From Halapricum desulfuricans (GTDB taxonomy: Archaea; Halobacteriota; Halobacteria; Halobacteriales; Haloarculaceae), in assembly GCF_017094505.1 (NCBI RefSeq), contig NZ_CP064787.1, positions 2,046,001 to 2,110,000 of the forward strand: a DNA stretch of 64,000 nt, given 5' to 3'. The notes beneath the pieces were generated by a model. The model made no database searches. It was given only the letters and a program-made list of their open reading frames with translations, and was not told the origin of the DNA. This document shows positions 43,465-53,074 of the stretch, one piece after another; position 1 is the stretch's first letter; every line of letters starts with the position of its first letter. Both the position numbers and the translations under genes were made by a program.

Positions 43465-44141
43465 CAGACGATCACCCGTATTTCGACAATATTGTAGACC
43501 GGCCCGGGAACGGCGTTCGGGACCGGATAATAACCGCTTTTCCCGTCGACCGGATTACGGGTCGGATACGTGTCGTACTGCCACAACTCCGCTGACCCGG
43601 CAGTCGGCGACGTCAGCGTCATGTTATCGTAAAGAGTGATCCGATACGACGCGACGACTGCGCTGTCTGAGGGTGTCCCTCTGGATGCGATGACTGTTCG
43701 TTGTATCCCATCGGACTGATTCTTCGGCAGGTACCGCATCTCGACGTTGTACATCCGGTCGCGTTCGTCGAACGTCTCGTTTAGCATCGTCCCCAGTGGA
43801 CCCGGTAGCTGTTCGGTCCCGTACCCGATCCGTGGATTCACTGCCCCGTAGAACGTTTGCCGACTCTGTGACCAGTTGCGAGCGAGTTCCGAGAGATGAC
43901 CGGTGTCGTTACTGCCGGCGATAGTGAGGATGTCTTCAGCCTGCTGTTTGATCTCCGTTCGGACACCCTGATCGACTGTTCCTCCTGTTGTCGGTGTGAT
44001 CGTAACCGCCTGAAGCGCGTATAACAGCGCGGTCAATACGACAACGGCGCTGATAATGCCCTCTAGAGTGTATGCTTGCCCGCGATCAGTTGAACTGCCC
44101 CCACTCGGTACGTTTCCTGTGATTGCATCGATCTCTTTCAT
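43461..44141 (-). CDS. Pilin-like protein (DUF7288 type)
   Basis: A 226-residue protein. The start at 44141 (MKEIDAITGN) was chosen because it begins one base after the preceding gene ends. The N-terminal leader is followed by DRGQAYTLEGIISAVVVLTA at about residues 19-38, a pilin-like hydrophobic helix. The ectodomain is Asn/Thr rich with potential sequons. Probable minor pilin in the pilus operon. Confidence 0.75.
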   Translation of the reverse strand: MKEIDAITGNVPSGGSSTDRGQAYTLEGIISAVVVLTALLYALQAVTITPTTGGTVDQGVRTEIKQQAEDILTIAGSNDTGHLSELARNWSQSRQTFYGAVNPRIGYGTEQLPGPLGTMLNETFDERDRMYNVEMRYLPKNQSDGIQRTVIASRGTPSDSAVVASYRITLYDNMTLTSPTAGSAELWQYDTYPTRNPVDGKSGYYPVPNAVPGPVYNIVEIRVIVW

Positions 44142-44142
44142 C

Positions 44143-44598
44143 TTACCACACTCGGACAACGAGTCGACATGCTGGAGAACATCCCTCAACCGTGACTATT
44201 CGTGCCGACGTTGCGACTTCTCTGTCGTAGAACGAATTGTCTGTGCCGTTGATCGTTTTCTCCCCGCTGAGCGTCTCGACAGTGATATTGATATTCGTCG
44301 TCCGTGGGAGTCCGTATCGATCGCGCAGGTCGCTTTCCGACTGATCGAGAACTCTCCACAGCCGCGTCTCGTTGAGGTGGTGTAGATCCGATCCCTCCGA
44401 CAAGTTCTCGACCATCTGGGTTGTCACCTGTTCTGCCTGTGCCCGTTCGGAACCACCAGTAGCGGATTGAAAAGGACTCAACAGCCCGGGAAACAGCGAT
44501 AGCACGAATATGAACACGACGAGGAAGACGCCGATTCCAACGGCGAAGTCCTGCAGTGTCTGTCCCCGTTCGTCGGTCAGGAGTCGTCCCCGTTCCAT
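44143..44598 (-). CDS. Pilin-like protein (DUF7287 type)
   Basis: A 151-residue protein with the leader MERGRLLTDERGQTLQDFAV and a hydrophobic helix (VGIGVFLVVFIFVLSLFPGL at about residues 20-39). The ectodomain has sequons (NINITV, NGTDNS) and two Cys near the C-terminus (GCSPACRL). It overlaps pilC by 22 bases, so it is probably translated by coupling. Likely a minor pilin. Confidence 0.75.
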   Translation of the reverse strand: MERGRLLTDERGQTLQDFAVGIGVFLVVFIFVLSLFPGLLSPFQSATGGSERAQAEQVTTQMVENLSEGSDLHHLNETRLWRVLDQSESDLRDRYGLPRTTNINITVETLSGEKTINGTDNSFYDREVATSARIVTVEGCSPACRLVVRVW

Positions 44599-46766
44599 AG
44601 TTGTGTCACCCTCGTGCGGAGTCGCCGCAGATCGTGGCCGACGGGCCCCGCTGCCAGCAGCAGAAGCGCCGCTTCGGCCGTCTCGTTGGAGCCACCACCG
44701 GTCGCGGTGTCGCCACCGCCGACGGCGATCCAGACCACCAGCGCGATGGTCCCGAGGATCACCGCGTATTTCACGCCCGATACGAGGTTGACGTCTCTAA
44801 TATAACCTGCGATAAAGGCCGAGAGAATCGCCTGCAGCGTCACGGCGTGGAAGAACAACATCGACAGCGGGCCCAGCGATTCGACCTGGAACTGCCCGGA
44901 GCCGGCCCCGCTCCCGCCCGACGCCGCCGACTCCAGCCCCTGCATCGTATCCAGGAACTGCACCTTCAGCAGCGCGATCACGCCCAGCAGCGTGAGATAC
45001 GTCATGATGATGATCACGACCTGCATCCGCGTGCGGGACTTGCGGTCGCGTTCGATGTCGTCCTGGTTCTCGCTGGCCTGTGCGGCCGTCGAGAGCACGT
45101 CCTGGATCTGACTGGAGGCCTCCTGTGCCTCGCTGATCAGTTTCACCGTTCGGGCCATCCGGGGGACGTGGAACTTGTTGTTGAACTCCCGGAGGCTCTG
45201 CTTGAGACTGGTCCCGTAGTTGGTCTTGGCGTGGATCGTATCCAACTCGTCTGCCAGCCGCCCGGTCGAGGTGTCGGCGACGACGTTGATTGACTCAAGC
45301 AGCGTCATCCCGGTGTCGTTGGCGCTTGCGAGCTTGCGGAGGTTCTCAGAGAGCTTACCGATCACCGATTTCCGGTAGCGCTGATTCCACTCGTAGAAAA
45401 TCGCCAGTGGAATGAAGTTGATATACATCGGCAGGTAGACCCAGAAGAACGTCTGCTGGATCGGGTTGTCGGCCATCTTCGAGAAGAACCCGGTGCCGTC
45501 GGCCGTCTGGAACGGGAACGGCAGCGCCGCCCAGCCGGCGGCGATCGAGACGACGAGCGCGAGCAACGAGATCGGGACTGTCAATCCGAGTACGTACAGC
45601 GGGTTGTCACGGAAGAAAATGTGAGGCTGACGGAGGATTTCCGTGAGCTGGTAGCTCCCCTCGCGGTTCTTGATCCGGTCGAAAATACTGTACTCGCCGG
45701 TAAACTGCTCGACGAGCCCGAGATTGAGCAGCCCGCTTGACGTATGCGTCTTGATCTGCTCGCCCCGGTCGGCCTCGAGATACCCGTCGCCGACGGTGTC
45801 GTGGGTCACTGTCGAGACCAGCACCAGAAACGCCATGCTCGTCAGCGGGATCAGCCCGTAGACGGTCCCATACATGAGCATCGGGTTTCCGCTCCCCATC
45901 ATGTTCATGATCACGAGAATGATGATCAAAAGCAGCGGGAACAGCGAGATCGTCATGTACATCTCGCCGAACAGCTCAAGCGTCTCTAAGAGCTTTTCCT
46001 GTTCCTGTTTGGCCGTGCGCATGTGTTTGTTCTTCTGGTCTTCGAGGAAACTCGTCATGTCCCCGCCGGAGTTGATGATCGACAGCATGTCCGTCAGGAA
46101 CTGACTGAGTTCGTCGCTAGGCGTCTGTAGCGCCTGATTTCGGATTGCGGTCCGGTAATCGGTATCGAAGTACTCCGTTTCGAGGACGATCGACTGGAAC
46201 TCCTTGGCGGCCTCGCCGTAGGTGTCCTCGGCTTTTGCCATCGCCTCCAGAATTTCGAGCTGATTGAGACCGCCGACCGAGAGCGCGTACATGAACGATA
46301 TCGAATCGGACAACAGGACGTTAATCTCGCGCTTGCGGGCGCTCGATCTGAAATACGGGATCGACACGAGCGAGCCGAACCCGATGCTGAACCCGACCGC
46401 ACCGAAAAAGAGGCCACTCACGAGGACGAGCGCCGGCATCTTGAGGGTATTGACGAGCTGGTTGTACTGGCCGAGGTCGATCCCGAGGATTAGCCACTCG
46501 TCGGGCAGGAACAGCGAGACGACGAGATAGCCCAGTAGCGACCCGACGAGCCACAGCGCGAACCCGGCGATCAGTCCGACAGCGAGCGCCCTCGAGAGGA
46601 ACATCTCGACGTTGTCGGCCATCCGCGCCTCCGCGAGCTTGTCCTCGACGTTGGCGACGAAATCCCCCTCTTCGTCGAACAGCCACTGGTACACCGGGTA
46701 AAACGTGTCTCCGACGGCACTACTGCTCGCGAACCCGCCTTCGGTCGTGCGCGTGTCGAGGCTCAT
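44577..46766 (-). CDS. pilC: Type IV pilus inner-membrane platform protein (PilC/T2SF)
   Basis: A 729-residue membrane platform protein. It carries two T2SF-like modules (SFMYALSVGGLNQLEILEAM near residue 155 and NDTGMTLLESINVVADTSTG near 485) and about seven helices. A long variant is typical for haloarchaeal PilC. The ATG at 46766 overlaps the pilB stop by ATGA. It interacts with the PilB ATPase to drive filament assembly. The archaellum FlaJ is smaller, so a pilus role is preferred. Confidence 0.88.
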   Translation of the reverse strand: MSLDTRTTEGGFASSSAVGDTFYPVYQWLFDEEGDFVANVEDKLAEARMADNVEMFLSRALAVGLIAGFALWLVGSLLGYLVVSLFLPDEWLILGIDLGQYNQLVNTLKMPALVLVSGLFFGAVGFSIGFGSLVSIPYFRSSARKREINVLLSDSISFMYALSVGGLNQLEILEAMAKAEDTYGEAAKEFQSIVLETEYFDTDYRTAIRNQALQTPSDELSQFLTDMLSIINSGGDMTSFLEDQKNKHMRTAKQEQEKLLETLELFGEMYMTISLFPLLLIIILVIMNMMGSGNPMLMYGTVYGLIPLTSMAFLVLVSTVTHDTVGDGYLEADRGEQIKTHTSSGLLNLGLVEQFTGEYSIFDRIKNREGSYQLTEILRQPHIFFRDNPLYVLGLTVPISLLALVVSIAAGWAALPFPFQTADGTGFFSKMADNPIQQTFFWVYLPMYINFIPLAIFYEWNQRYRKSVIGKLSENLRKLASANDTGMTLLESINVVADTSTGRLADELDTIHAKTNYGTSLKQSLREFNNKFHVPRMARTVKLISEAQEASSQIQDVLSTAAQASENQDDIERDRKSRTRMQVVIIIMTYLTLLGVIALLKVQFLDTMQGLESAASGGSGAGSGQFQVESLGPLSMLFFHAVTLQAILSAFIAGYIRDVNLVSGVKYAVILGTIALVVWIAVGGGDTATGGGSNETAEAALLLLAAGPVGHDLRRLRTRVTQLWNGDDS

Positions 46767-49270
46767 TCTTCCTCAGACGCCTCCGCGCCGGCCTTCGGAA
46801 CGAACTGGCCGAAATCCGCCTTTTCGGTCGTTTCATCGACGGTGATGTCCTCCTGAGTCTCGACGCCGGTCAGCGCCTTGACGATGTCCGACGTCTCGGC
46901 CGAGCGGAGCTGTCGGAACAGCGGATCGGCGTTGTCCAGGATCTCTTCTGCCTCTTCGAGGGTTTCGTCGCCGGGGTCCGGCCGCGGCACCAGCTCCTCC
47001 TTTTCGGCGTCGACCTCGATCTGGACCGACTCCATCTCCCGCAGGTCTTCGAGGCTCCGGGCGAGCTGGTCGTTGGCGATCAGCGTCATGATCGCGTCCG
47101 GATCGTTGATGAACGCCTGCAGCGTCGCGGCGACCTCTGTGTAGGTGTTGAGCCCGTTCTCGATGAGATACGCCAGTACGACCTTGCGCTTGAACAGCTC
47201 CTCGTCGAGGCGATCCTGGTCCCACCCCCGGTCGAACTTGATCTCCTCGAGTGTGTTTGAGTTGCCCATCTGGATGAACTGGTCCGTGTCGGCCTGCCAC
47301 TGGTAGACGTCCCTGACGTTGATCTCGTCGTTTTCGGGCGTGTACTCGTTAATCTCGGTCAGCGTCTTGTTGCGCCTGACCTTCGAGCCGCCGACGCGGG
47401 TCTGGGTCTGGATCGAGACCAGATCCAGCGCCGTGAACAGCGTCTTCGAGACGTTGATCGGATCGGTCGTGAACCGCTTGATGACCTCGCCGACCGAGTC
47501 GGCGTGGAACGTGGTGTAGGTCGTGTGCCCGGTCGACATGACCTGAAACAGCGTCCGACCCTCCTCACCGCGGACCTCGCCCATGACGATGTAGTCGGGT
47601 CGCTGACGGAGCGCGGCTTCCAGCAGGTCGAACTCGTCGACGTCGCCGGTGTCGTCCTGTCCGAACGAGGGGCGAGTCACCGAGGCGACCCAGTTGCGCT
47701 GTGGCAGTTCGACCTCTCGGGTGTCCTCGATCGAGACGATCTTGGAGTTGCTCGGGATGAAAAGCGAGATGGCGTTCAGACTGGTCGTCTTCCCCGAGGC
47801 GGTACCGCCGGCGAAGATCATCGACTTGTTGTTCTCGATACACAGCCAGAGGAACGCCATCTCGTCGAGGTTGAAGGTGTTCCAGTTGATCAGGTCGATC
47901 GGCGTGAACGGGACGTCCTTGAACTGACGGATCGTGTAGTTGGTCCCGTGATCGGAGACCTCCTTGCCGAGCGTGAGCTGTGCACGCGAGCCGTCCGGAA
48001 GCGTCGCGTCGACCTGCGGCTGGCGTTTCGAGATGCCCTTGCCGGATCGCTGTGCGAGTTTCACCACGAAGTCGTCGAGTTCCTCGCGGCCGTGTTCGAC
48101 GTTTGAGATGATGTTCTCGTACTCGGTGTGATAGACGAACACACGGGAGTTGTAGCCGTCACAGGAGACGTCCTCGACGTTGATGTCGTGTTTGATCGGG
48201 TCTATCTTCGAGTACCCGATGAAGTCACGCTTGAGATAGTACAGGAGTTTCTCGACCTGGTATTCCGTGAGCGTCTTCGGATCGTCCTCGAGAACGGCCG
48301 GTTCCGGGCGGGCTTTGATGCCCTCGAGTTCGCCCGAGGTGTCGCTGACCTCGACGTCCATCCCCAGCAACTTCTTGAGTGTGCCGAACTGGCCGACGCC
48401 GTTGGTCGTCGGGCCGCTGTAGAGGTCGTATCGATCGAGCAACTGCTCGGTCTCGCGCTGGATCACGTTCGCGCGCTCGGCCTGTGACCCGTCGATCGCC
48501 GCCTCGTCGTCGGCGTACTTGATCGCCGTCCGAAGCTTCTTCTCCAGAAACCCCCTGACGTCCTCTTCGATCGGGTTCAGGTGCGGCTGGACGACGTAGT
48601 ACTTGCGTTCGTTCTCCTTTCGGGAGTGAAAGACGATCGCACAGGCGTAGGGCTTGTTGACCCAGTACCGTTCGACCTCGTCGAAGTGCTTTTTCTTCTC
48701 CATCGGGACGGCCTTCTCCAGATCGTACCGATTGACGACCGTCGTGTGGCCCTCAGTCGTCGAGAAGAACTCGTCCTCCTCGATGTCTTCGTTGACGTCG
48801 ACCGTGCGTTCGTCGACGATGTCTTTCAGCACCCGCGCGTCGTCTCCGGCCTCGTACAGCCGCTGTTCGGTCGCCTCGGGATCGAACCCGAGATACTCCT
48901 CGGGTTCGAACGGGATCCTGTTCCCGTCGCCGTCCCGCGGCGGTTCGCCGTCGCGTTCGTAGTAGTATTCCCGCTTGAAATGCTCCCAGAGATACCTGCC
49001 TCTGGTGACCGGGGTCGATTCGACGTCGAGAAACGACTCCCAGTGCTGGTTGAGCGTCTTGGCGGCCGTGGCCCCGTCTTCGAGTCGGTCCCCCGTATGA
49101 TGGGGATCGAACCCGAGATACTTGCTCCGGTCGAATCGGCCACCGTTGTGAAACTCACGCCTGAAGTCAGTCCAGTCGTACCCACCCCCGGCACTGACGT
49201 TCTGTAACAGCCGGTCTCTGTCGGAGCGAGTCGCCTCACTCTCTCCCCCGTCAGTGTCATCGATTGCCAT
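46763..49270 (-). CDS. pilB: Type II/IV secretion ATPase (PilB-like)
   Basis: An 835-residue hexameric ATPase powering pilus assembly at the cytoplasmic membrane. The N-terminal half contains a long haloarchaeal extension with a repeated KYLGFDPHHTG/EYLGFDPEATE motif. The core has Walker A FAGGTASGKTTS near residue 485, an Asp box SKIVSIEDTREVELP near 510, Walker B DYIVMGEVRGEE near 557 and a His box TGHTTYTTFHADS near 576. Length and order match haloarchaeal PilB. It is the first gene of the operon, with a TATA-like ctacataaag (minus strand) about 40 bases upstream. Confidence 0.92.
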   Translation of the reverse strand: MAIDDTDGGESEATRSDRDRLLQNVSAGGGYDWTDFRREFHNGGRFDRSKYLGFDPHHTGDRLEDGATAAKTLNQHWESFLDVESTPVTRGRYLWEHFKREYYYERDGEPPRDGDGNRIPFEPEEYLGFDPEATEQRLYEAGDDARVLKDIVDERTVDVNEDIEEDEFFSTTEGHTTVVNRYDLEKAVPMEKKKHFDEVERYWVNKPYACAIVFHSRKENERKYYVVQPHLNPIEEDVRGFLEKKLRTAIKYADDEAAIDGSQAERANVIQRETEQLLDRYDLYSGPTTNGVGQFGTLKKLLGMDVEVSDTSGELEGIKARPEPAVLEDDPKTLTEYQVEKLLYYLKRDFIGYSKIDPIKHDINVEDVSCDGYNSRVFVYHTEYENIISNVEHGREELDDFVVKLAQRSGKGISKRQPQVDATLPDGSRAQLTLGKEVSDHGTNYTIRQFKDVPFTPIDLINWNTFNLDEMAFLWLCIENNKSMIFAGGTASGKTTSLNAISLFIPSNSKIVSIEDTREVELPQRNWVASVTRPSFGQDDTGDVDEFDLLEAALRQRPDYIVMGEVRGEEGRTLFQVMSTGHTTYTTFHADSVGEVIKRFTTDPINVSKTLFTALDLVSIQTQTRVGGSKVRRNKTLTEINEYTPENDEINVRDVYQWQADTDQFIQMGNSNTLEEIKFDRGWDQDRLDEELFKRKVVLAYLIENGLNTYTEVAATLQAFINDPDAIMTLIANDQLARSLEDLREMESVQIEVDAEKEELVPRPDPGDETLEEAEEILDNADPLFRQLRSAETSDIVKALTGVETQEDITVDETTEKADFGQFVPKAGAEASEEE

Positions 49271-49384
49271 TAGTTTCTTGTTCTGCGGCTATCCCGGAAA
49301 AACTTTATGTAGAGAATATCATATTTGGTTCTCCGGCGATACCTGTCGGAAGTCATAACACTCGGTGACGCATATCTGGCGGTG

Positions 49385-49693
49385 ATGGCCGAATCGACTG
49401 TTTCACAGCGCGGATGGGAATTCGTCGCCGAGCACGACGGGATGGCCTCGGTCCTCGGCGCGATCGTCGAACTGGAGCCGGGCGAGTCCTACACCCGTGC
49501 GGAACTCGCCGACGCCGCAGGGATGTCACTCAAGGACCTCTATCTCTCCGAGACGTTAACGGCACTGACAGGCGTCGGACTGCTCAACCGTGACGAGGGC
49601 GAGGGCGAAGCGACCTACGCTATCGACGACGACTCGCCGGTCTACGAGCGTGCGGTCGACTTCGAGCAGGCGTTGACAGAGAACACCGAGTAG
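49385..49693 (+). CDS. Small winged-helix-like regulator
   Basis: A 102-residue protein (MAESTVSQRGWEFVAEHDG). The middle contains an HTH-like segment (YTRAELADAAGMSLKDLYLSE) and ends with an acidic tail. I chose the ATG at 49385; the longer reading from 49325 overlaps the promoter of pilB. It is divergent from the pilus operon and is a candidate regulator of it, inferred only from position. Confidence 0.65.
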   Translation: MAESTVSQRGWEFVAEHDGMASVLGAIVELEPGESYTRAELADAAGMSLKDLYLSETLTALTGVGLLNRDEGEGEATYAIDDDSPVYERAVDFEQALTENTE

Positions 49694-49751
49694 GACATGC
49701 CCTGCCGTCGGCGACACCGCTTTCCCCCCGCTGCCCGTAGCCGTATCTGTC

Positions 49752-50342
49752 ATGGTTTCGCTTGACACTGACAGCTATCGGCTCGAGCGCGGCGACGAAG
49801 CACCGGCGTTCGAACTGACTGGCACGGACGGCCGGGACTACAGCCTCGACGACTTCGGAGACTTCGAGGCGTTGCTCGTGGTCTTCACCTGCAATCACTG
49901 CCCGTACGCCAGAGCGAAGGTGGACGAACTCAACTACCTTGCAGAGACCTACGACGACCTCGCAGTCGTCGGGATCAATCCGAACGACGCCGAGGCGTAC
50001 CCCGACGACTCCTTCGAGCGCATGCAGGAACTGGTCGAGGACGGCACCGTCGCCTACGACGCCTACCTCCGTGACGGCTCACAGGAGGTCGCGGCGGCCT
50101 ACGGCGCGGTCTGTACGCCCGATCCGTTCCTGTTCGGAAACGAGGACGGGACCTTCCGGCTGGCCTATCACGGCCGGATCGACGACGCGCTGAACCCCGA
50201 CGACGAGCCGACCGACTACGAGATGCGCGAGTACGTCGAGGCGGTGCTGGCGGGCGAAGACGTCGACGCCGAGGACAAGCCCTCCCGCGGCTGCTCGATC
50301 AAGTGGAAAGACGGGAACGAGCCGGACTACTTCGAGGCCTGA
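49752..50342 (+). CDS. Thioredoxin-fold peroxiredoxin-like protein
   Basis: A 196-residue redoxin. The motif FTCNHCPYAR near residue 40 gives a CxxC pair in a thioredoxin fold. FELTGTDGRDYSLDDFGD near 20 is the AhpC/TSA-type start, and INPNDAEAYPDDSFERM follows. The C-terminus has an extra Cys in RGCSIKWK. Family members reduce thiols or peroxides, but their partners in Halobacteria are undefined. Confidence 0.85.
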   Translation: MVSLDTDSYRLERGDEAPAFELTGTDGRDYSLDDFGDFEALLVVFTCNHCPYARAKVDELNYLAETYDDLAVVGINPNDAEAYPDDSFERMQELVEDGTVAYDAYLRDGSQEVAAAYGAVCTPDPFLFGNEDGTFRLAYHGRIDDALNPDDEPTDYEMREYVEAVLAGEDVDAEDKPSRGCSIKWKDGNEPDYFEA

Positions 50343-50366
50343 GGCCTTACCCAAACAGGTTTCGAC

Positions 50367-51164
50367 CTACTGCGACGGGGACGGCGACACCGAGTCGTAG
50401 GTCGAGCAGATGACCGCGGCGAAGGCCGCCCCGAAAACTGCCGTACCGACGACCGTCCCGGCCACGACCGCCGTCGAACCGTCCAGCAGTCTGAACCACG
50501 GGAACCCCGACAGCCAGTACTGGGCGAGCGCGAGAAGGAAAATCGTGAGCGCTACGTCGGGGATTCCCCTGGAGACACTCCAGCTCCAGCGAACCGCGGC
50601 CAGTGGATCACGGCCATCGCGGACGATCGACACCGGGGCGGCGAACAGCCGCGCGAGGAGATACGCCAGCACGACCGTCAGGAGCGTACTCGTGAGCCGT
50701 CCCGTCACGGGGAGCCACGCGACGAGCGCCGGGACGGACGCGACGACAGCGACGGTGACGAATACACCCAGCCACAGGAGTCGGCGGGTCGACGGGAGCC
50801 AACCCGTCGTCTCCGGTGCAGTTCGCCAGGTGACCGTCGCGAGCGCGAGCGTGACTGCGACGAGCGTCACCACGACACCCACGGCGTAGGTCGCGATCAG
50901 GAGCGGATGGAGCCCGACGAACGTCCCCGGGAGCGGGTGGGCGACGAGCGGGCCACTCGGCACGAACGACAGCATCGGGTAGAAGAACCCCTGTCGCGGA
51001 TAGGTAAACGTGACCAGCGGAATTTCCACCGCGATCCAGACCGCTACAAGCAGCCCCTTGACGAGCCCGAGTAGCGCGAACGCCGGCAGTGTCACCCGGG
51101 TTCGGAAGAGATAGTCGGACGTCCGACCGAGATGTTCGCCGCTCGAGAGTTCCTGCTCAGTCAT
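50367..51164 (-). CDS. Polytopic membrane protein, function unknown
   Basis: A 265-residue membrane protein with about six hydrophobic segments (FALLGLVKGLLVAVWIAVEI near residue 28, LLIATYAVGVVVTLVAVTLA near 87, and others). I recognise no domain. The start at 51164 overlaps the PQQ-propeller gene by ATGA, so the two are co-translated and may work together at the membrane. Confidence 0.65.
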   Translation of the reverse strand: MTEQELSSGEHLGRTSDYLFRTRVTLPAFALLGLVKGLLVAVWIAVEIPLVTFTYPRQGFFYPMLSFVPSGPLVAHPLPGTFVGLHPLLIATYAVGVVVTLVAVTLALATVTWRTAPETTGWLPSTRRLLWLGVFVTVAVVASVPALVAWLPVTGRLTSTLLTVVLAYLLARLFAAPVSIVRDGRDPLAAVRWSWSVSRGIPDVALTIFLLALAQYWLSGFPWFRLLDGSTAVVAGTVVGTAVFGAAFAAVICSTYDSVSPSPSQ

Positions 51165-52501
51165 GGCTCCTCCAGCGCGACGAGTCCGTGGCCGCTGATC
51201 AGGAGATACAGGCGACCGTCGTAGACGACCGGTTCGCTGACTTGCCCATCTATGAACCCGCTTGTGCCCTCCAGTTTGGATCGCAGCCGCATCCGCCACC
51301 GGACGGACCCGTCCGTCATCGAGAGGGCGGCCACATGATCTCGAAAGGCGGCGCAGTAGACCGTTTCGGAGCCGATCGAGATCGATACACCCTCCGGTGC
51401 CGGGTCGTGAAACGGCGTGAACACGTGCTCGCGCCACTGCTTGTCGCCAGTCTGTCGATCGAACGCCGCCGCGAGTATATCGTCCCTGGAATCGCCGTCC
51501 CTCGACCACCCGATCGCTACGACGACTTGTTCCGGACCGGCAGCACTGGCCAGGACGTAGGTGTCAGCCGGTCCGACCCGGACCTCCCACTGCCGTTCGA
51601 GACTGTCGACGTCGTAGGCTCCGAGTCGGGGTGACTCGTCGTTCGGAGACGCCGTAACGTAGACGGTTCCGTCTCTCGCCATCGACCGAGACCACCGTCC
51701 CTCGGAGACCTCCCGGAGCGTGTGTCCGTCGTCGGGATCGAGCGTCCGTATCGTCGACGGGGACTCGTCGTAATCGATCGTCGACACGAGGCGCCCGTCG
51801 GTCGCGACCAGCGACCAGGCCGCCTCGATATCCAACTGCCGTCGCCAGCGCGTTCGACCGTCGTCGAAGTCGACGGCGAGTACCTCGTCCGGACTGGGAT
51901 ACATCCCCCATCGGCGATAGTTGTCTACGGTGTAGTACCACGTCCCGTCGAGGACGGTCTGTGAGTCAGCGAGCGGTCGAAACCTGAATCCGAGAGTGCC
52001 GGACCGTCCGTGAGTCCAGCGGTGGGGTTCGAAGCCACCGCCGGGATTGATCCCGAGCATGGCGCTGTCGTCGTACGTTCCCGTGCCGCGACCGAGGATC
52101 ATTCCGTTTTCGTAAGACGTAGTGGCTCCCAGCGCGAACAGTTGTGTGACGTTCGGTACACGGAACGTCGTCTCGCCGGTTTCGGCGTCGATCCCGTGGA
52201 GACTCAGTTGCTCCGAGAGGTACTTCCCTTCACCATCCGCGAATAGCGTGTACAGCGTGCCGTCCAACAGAAACAGCGGCTTGCTGCCGTGCGTGGTCGG
52301 GATCGGTCTCGACCACGCGATCTCGGCGTCTTCGGCGGGACCGGACGCCGGCGAGTAGTTCGTCTGCCCGGAATCGGCGCGCAAACGGGGCCAATCGCCG
52401 TCGTCGAAAGACGGCCGTCGTGCCGTCGAGAGACACCCCGCGACACTGGCTACGGACGCCCCGACCCCGCCGAGGAGAGCACGGCGTGACAGGCGAGCCA
52501 T
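51161..52501 (-). CDS. PQQ-type beta-propeller lipoprotein
   Basis: A 446-residue protein with a Tat leader and lipobox (MARLSRRALLGG, SVAGC), so it is exported folded and lipid-anchored. The rest is built of repeated beta-propeller blades with W/G/Y signatures (DGTWYYTVDNY, EVLAVDFDDGRTRWRRQL). In bacteria, similar proteins are scaffolds (BamB-like) or quinoprotein relatives; no PQQ-ligating residues are obvious. First gene of a two-gene operon with the membrane protein. Confidence 0.8.
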   Translation of the reverse strand: MARLSRRALLGGVGASVASVAGCLSTARRPSFDDGDWPRLRADSGQTNYSPASGPAEDAEIAWSRPIPTTHGSKPLFLLDGTLYTLFADGEGKYLSEQLSLHGIDAETGETTFRVPNVTQLFALGATTSYENGMILGRGTGTYDDSAMLGINPGGGFEPHRWTHGRSGTLGFRFRPLADSQTVLDGTWYYTVDNYRRWGMYPSPDEVLAVDFDDGRTRWRRQLDIEAAWSLVATDGRLVSTIDYDESPSTIRTLDPDDGHTLREVSEGRWSRSMARDGTVYVTASPNDESPRLGAYDVDSLERQWEVRVGPADTYVLASAAGPEQVVVAIGWSRDGDSRDDILAAAFDRQTGDKQWREHVFTPFHDPAPEGVSISIGSETVYCAAFRDHVAALSMTDGSVRWRMRLRSKLEGTSGFIDGQVSEPVVYDGRLYLLISGHGLVALEEP

Positions 52502-52706
52502 AGACTTGTTTCAGTCCTCCAATCGAAAAAAGTTTCGACACACTTGTGAGAGAGAGACACTGTCGTGACGGCCACGGTGACTTCAACACGGCAACGCCGA
52601 CCTCATCGACGACGAGATCGCGAGTACCCCAGAGGCATGCGATTTTCGTGAGTCGTGCTACCACGAATCTCCAATCACTTAACCGTGCTGGGGGGCTAGG
52701 AGGTGC

Positions 52707-52991
52707 ATGAGCAACGAATCACAGCGCAAGAATTTGCGAATGCCGTCAGACAAGCAAGTATTTGCCGTCGTCACACGACACGAGGGCGGCAACCACGTTC
52801 GACTCCAGTGTCAGGACGGCGAGACGCGAATGGGGCGAATTCCCGGGCGGATGAAGTACCGGACCTGGATCAACGAGGGCGACGTCGTCATCGCCGAACC
52901 GTGGGACTGGCAGGACGAGAAGGCAAACGTCGAGTGGCGTTACGACGAGCAGGACGCCCAGCAGCTCCGGCAGGAAGGCCACATCGAGTAG
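52707..52991 (+). CDS. eif1A: Translation initiation factor aIF-1A
   Basis: Helps start-codon selection on the small ribosomal subunit. A 94-residue protein with the OB-fold signature of eIF1A ([20 protein letters not shown] near residue 18, [20 protein letters not shown] near 43). An acidic/basic C-terminal tail is as usual. The ATG at 52707 closely follows ggaggt. A cttaacc TATA-like box is about 30 bases upstream. Confidence 0.95.
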   Translation: MSNESQRKNLRMPSDKQVFAVVTRHEGGNHVRLQCQDGETRMGRIPGRMKYRTWINEGDVVIAEPWDWQDEKANVEWRYDEQDAQQLRQEGHIE

Positions 52992-53074
52992 TCGTCGGAC
53001 AGGCGCCGAAGCTGCTCTAGATGTCCGAAACCGCGAACGCGGCTCTTTTGCCCGTCAAAGCCGAACCCAGACGC

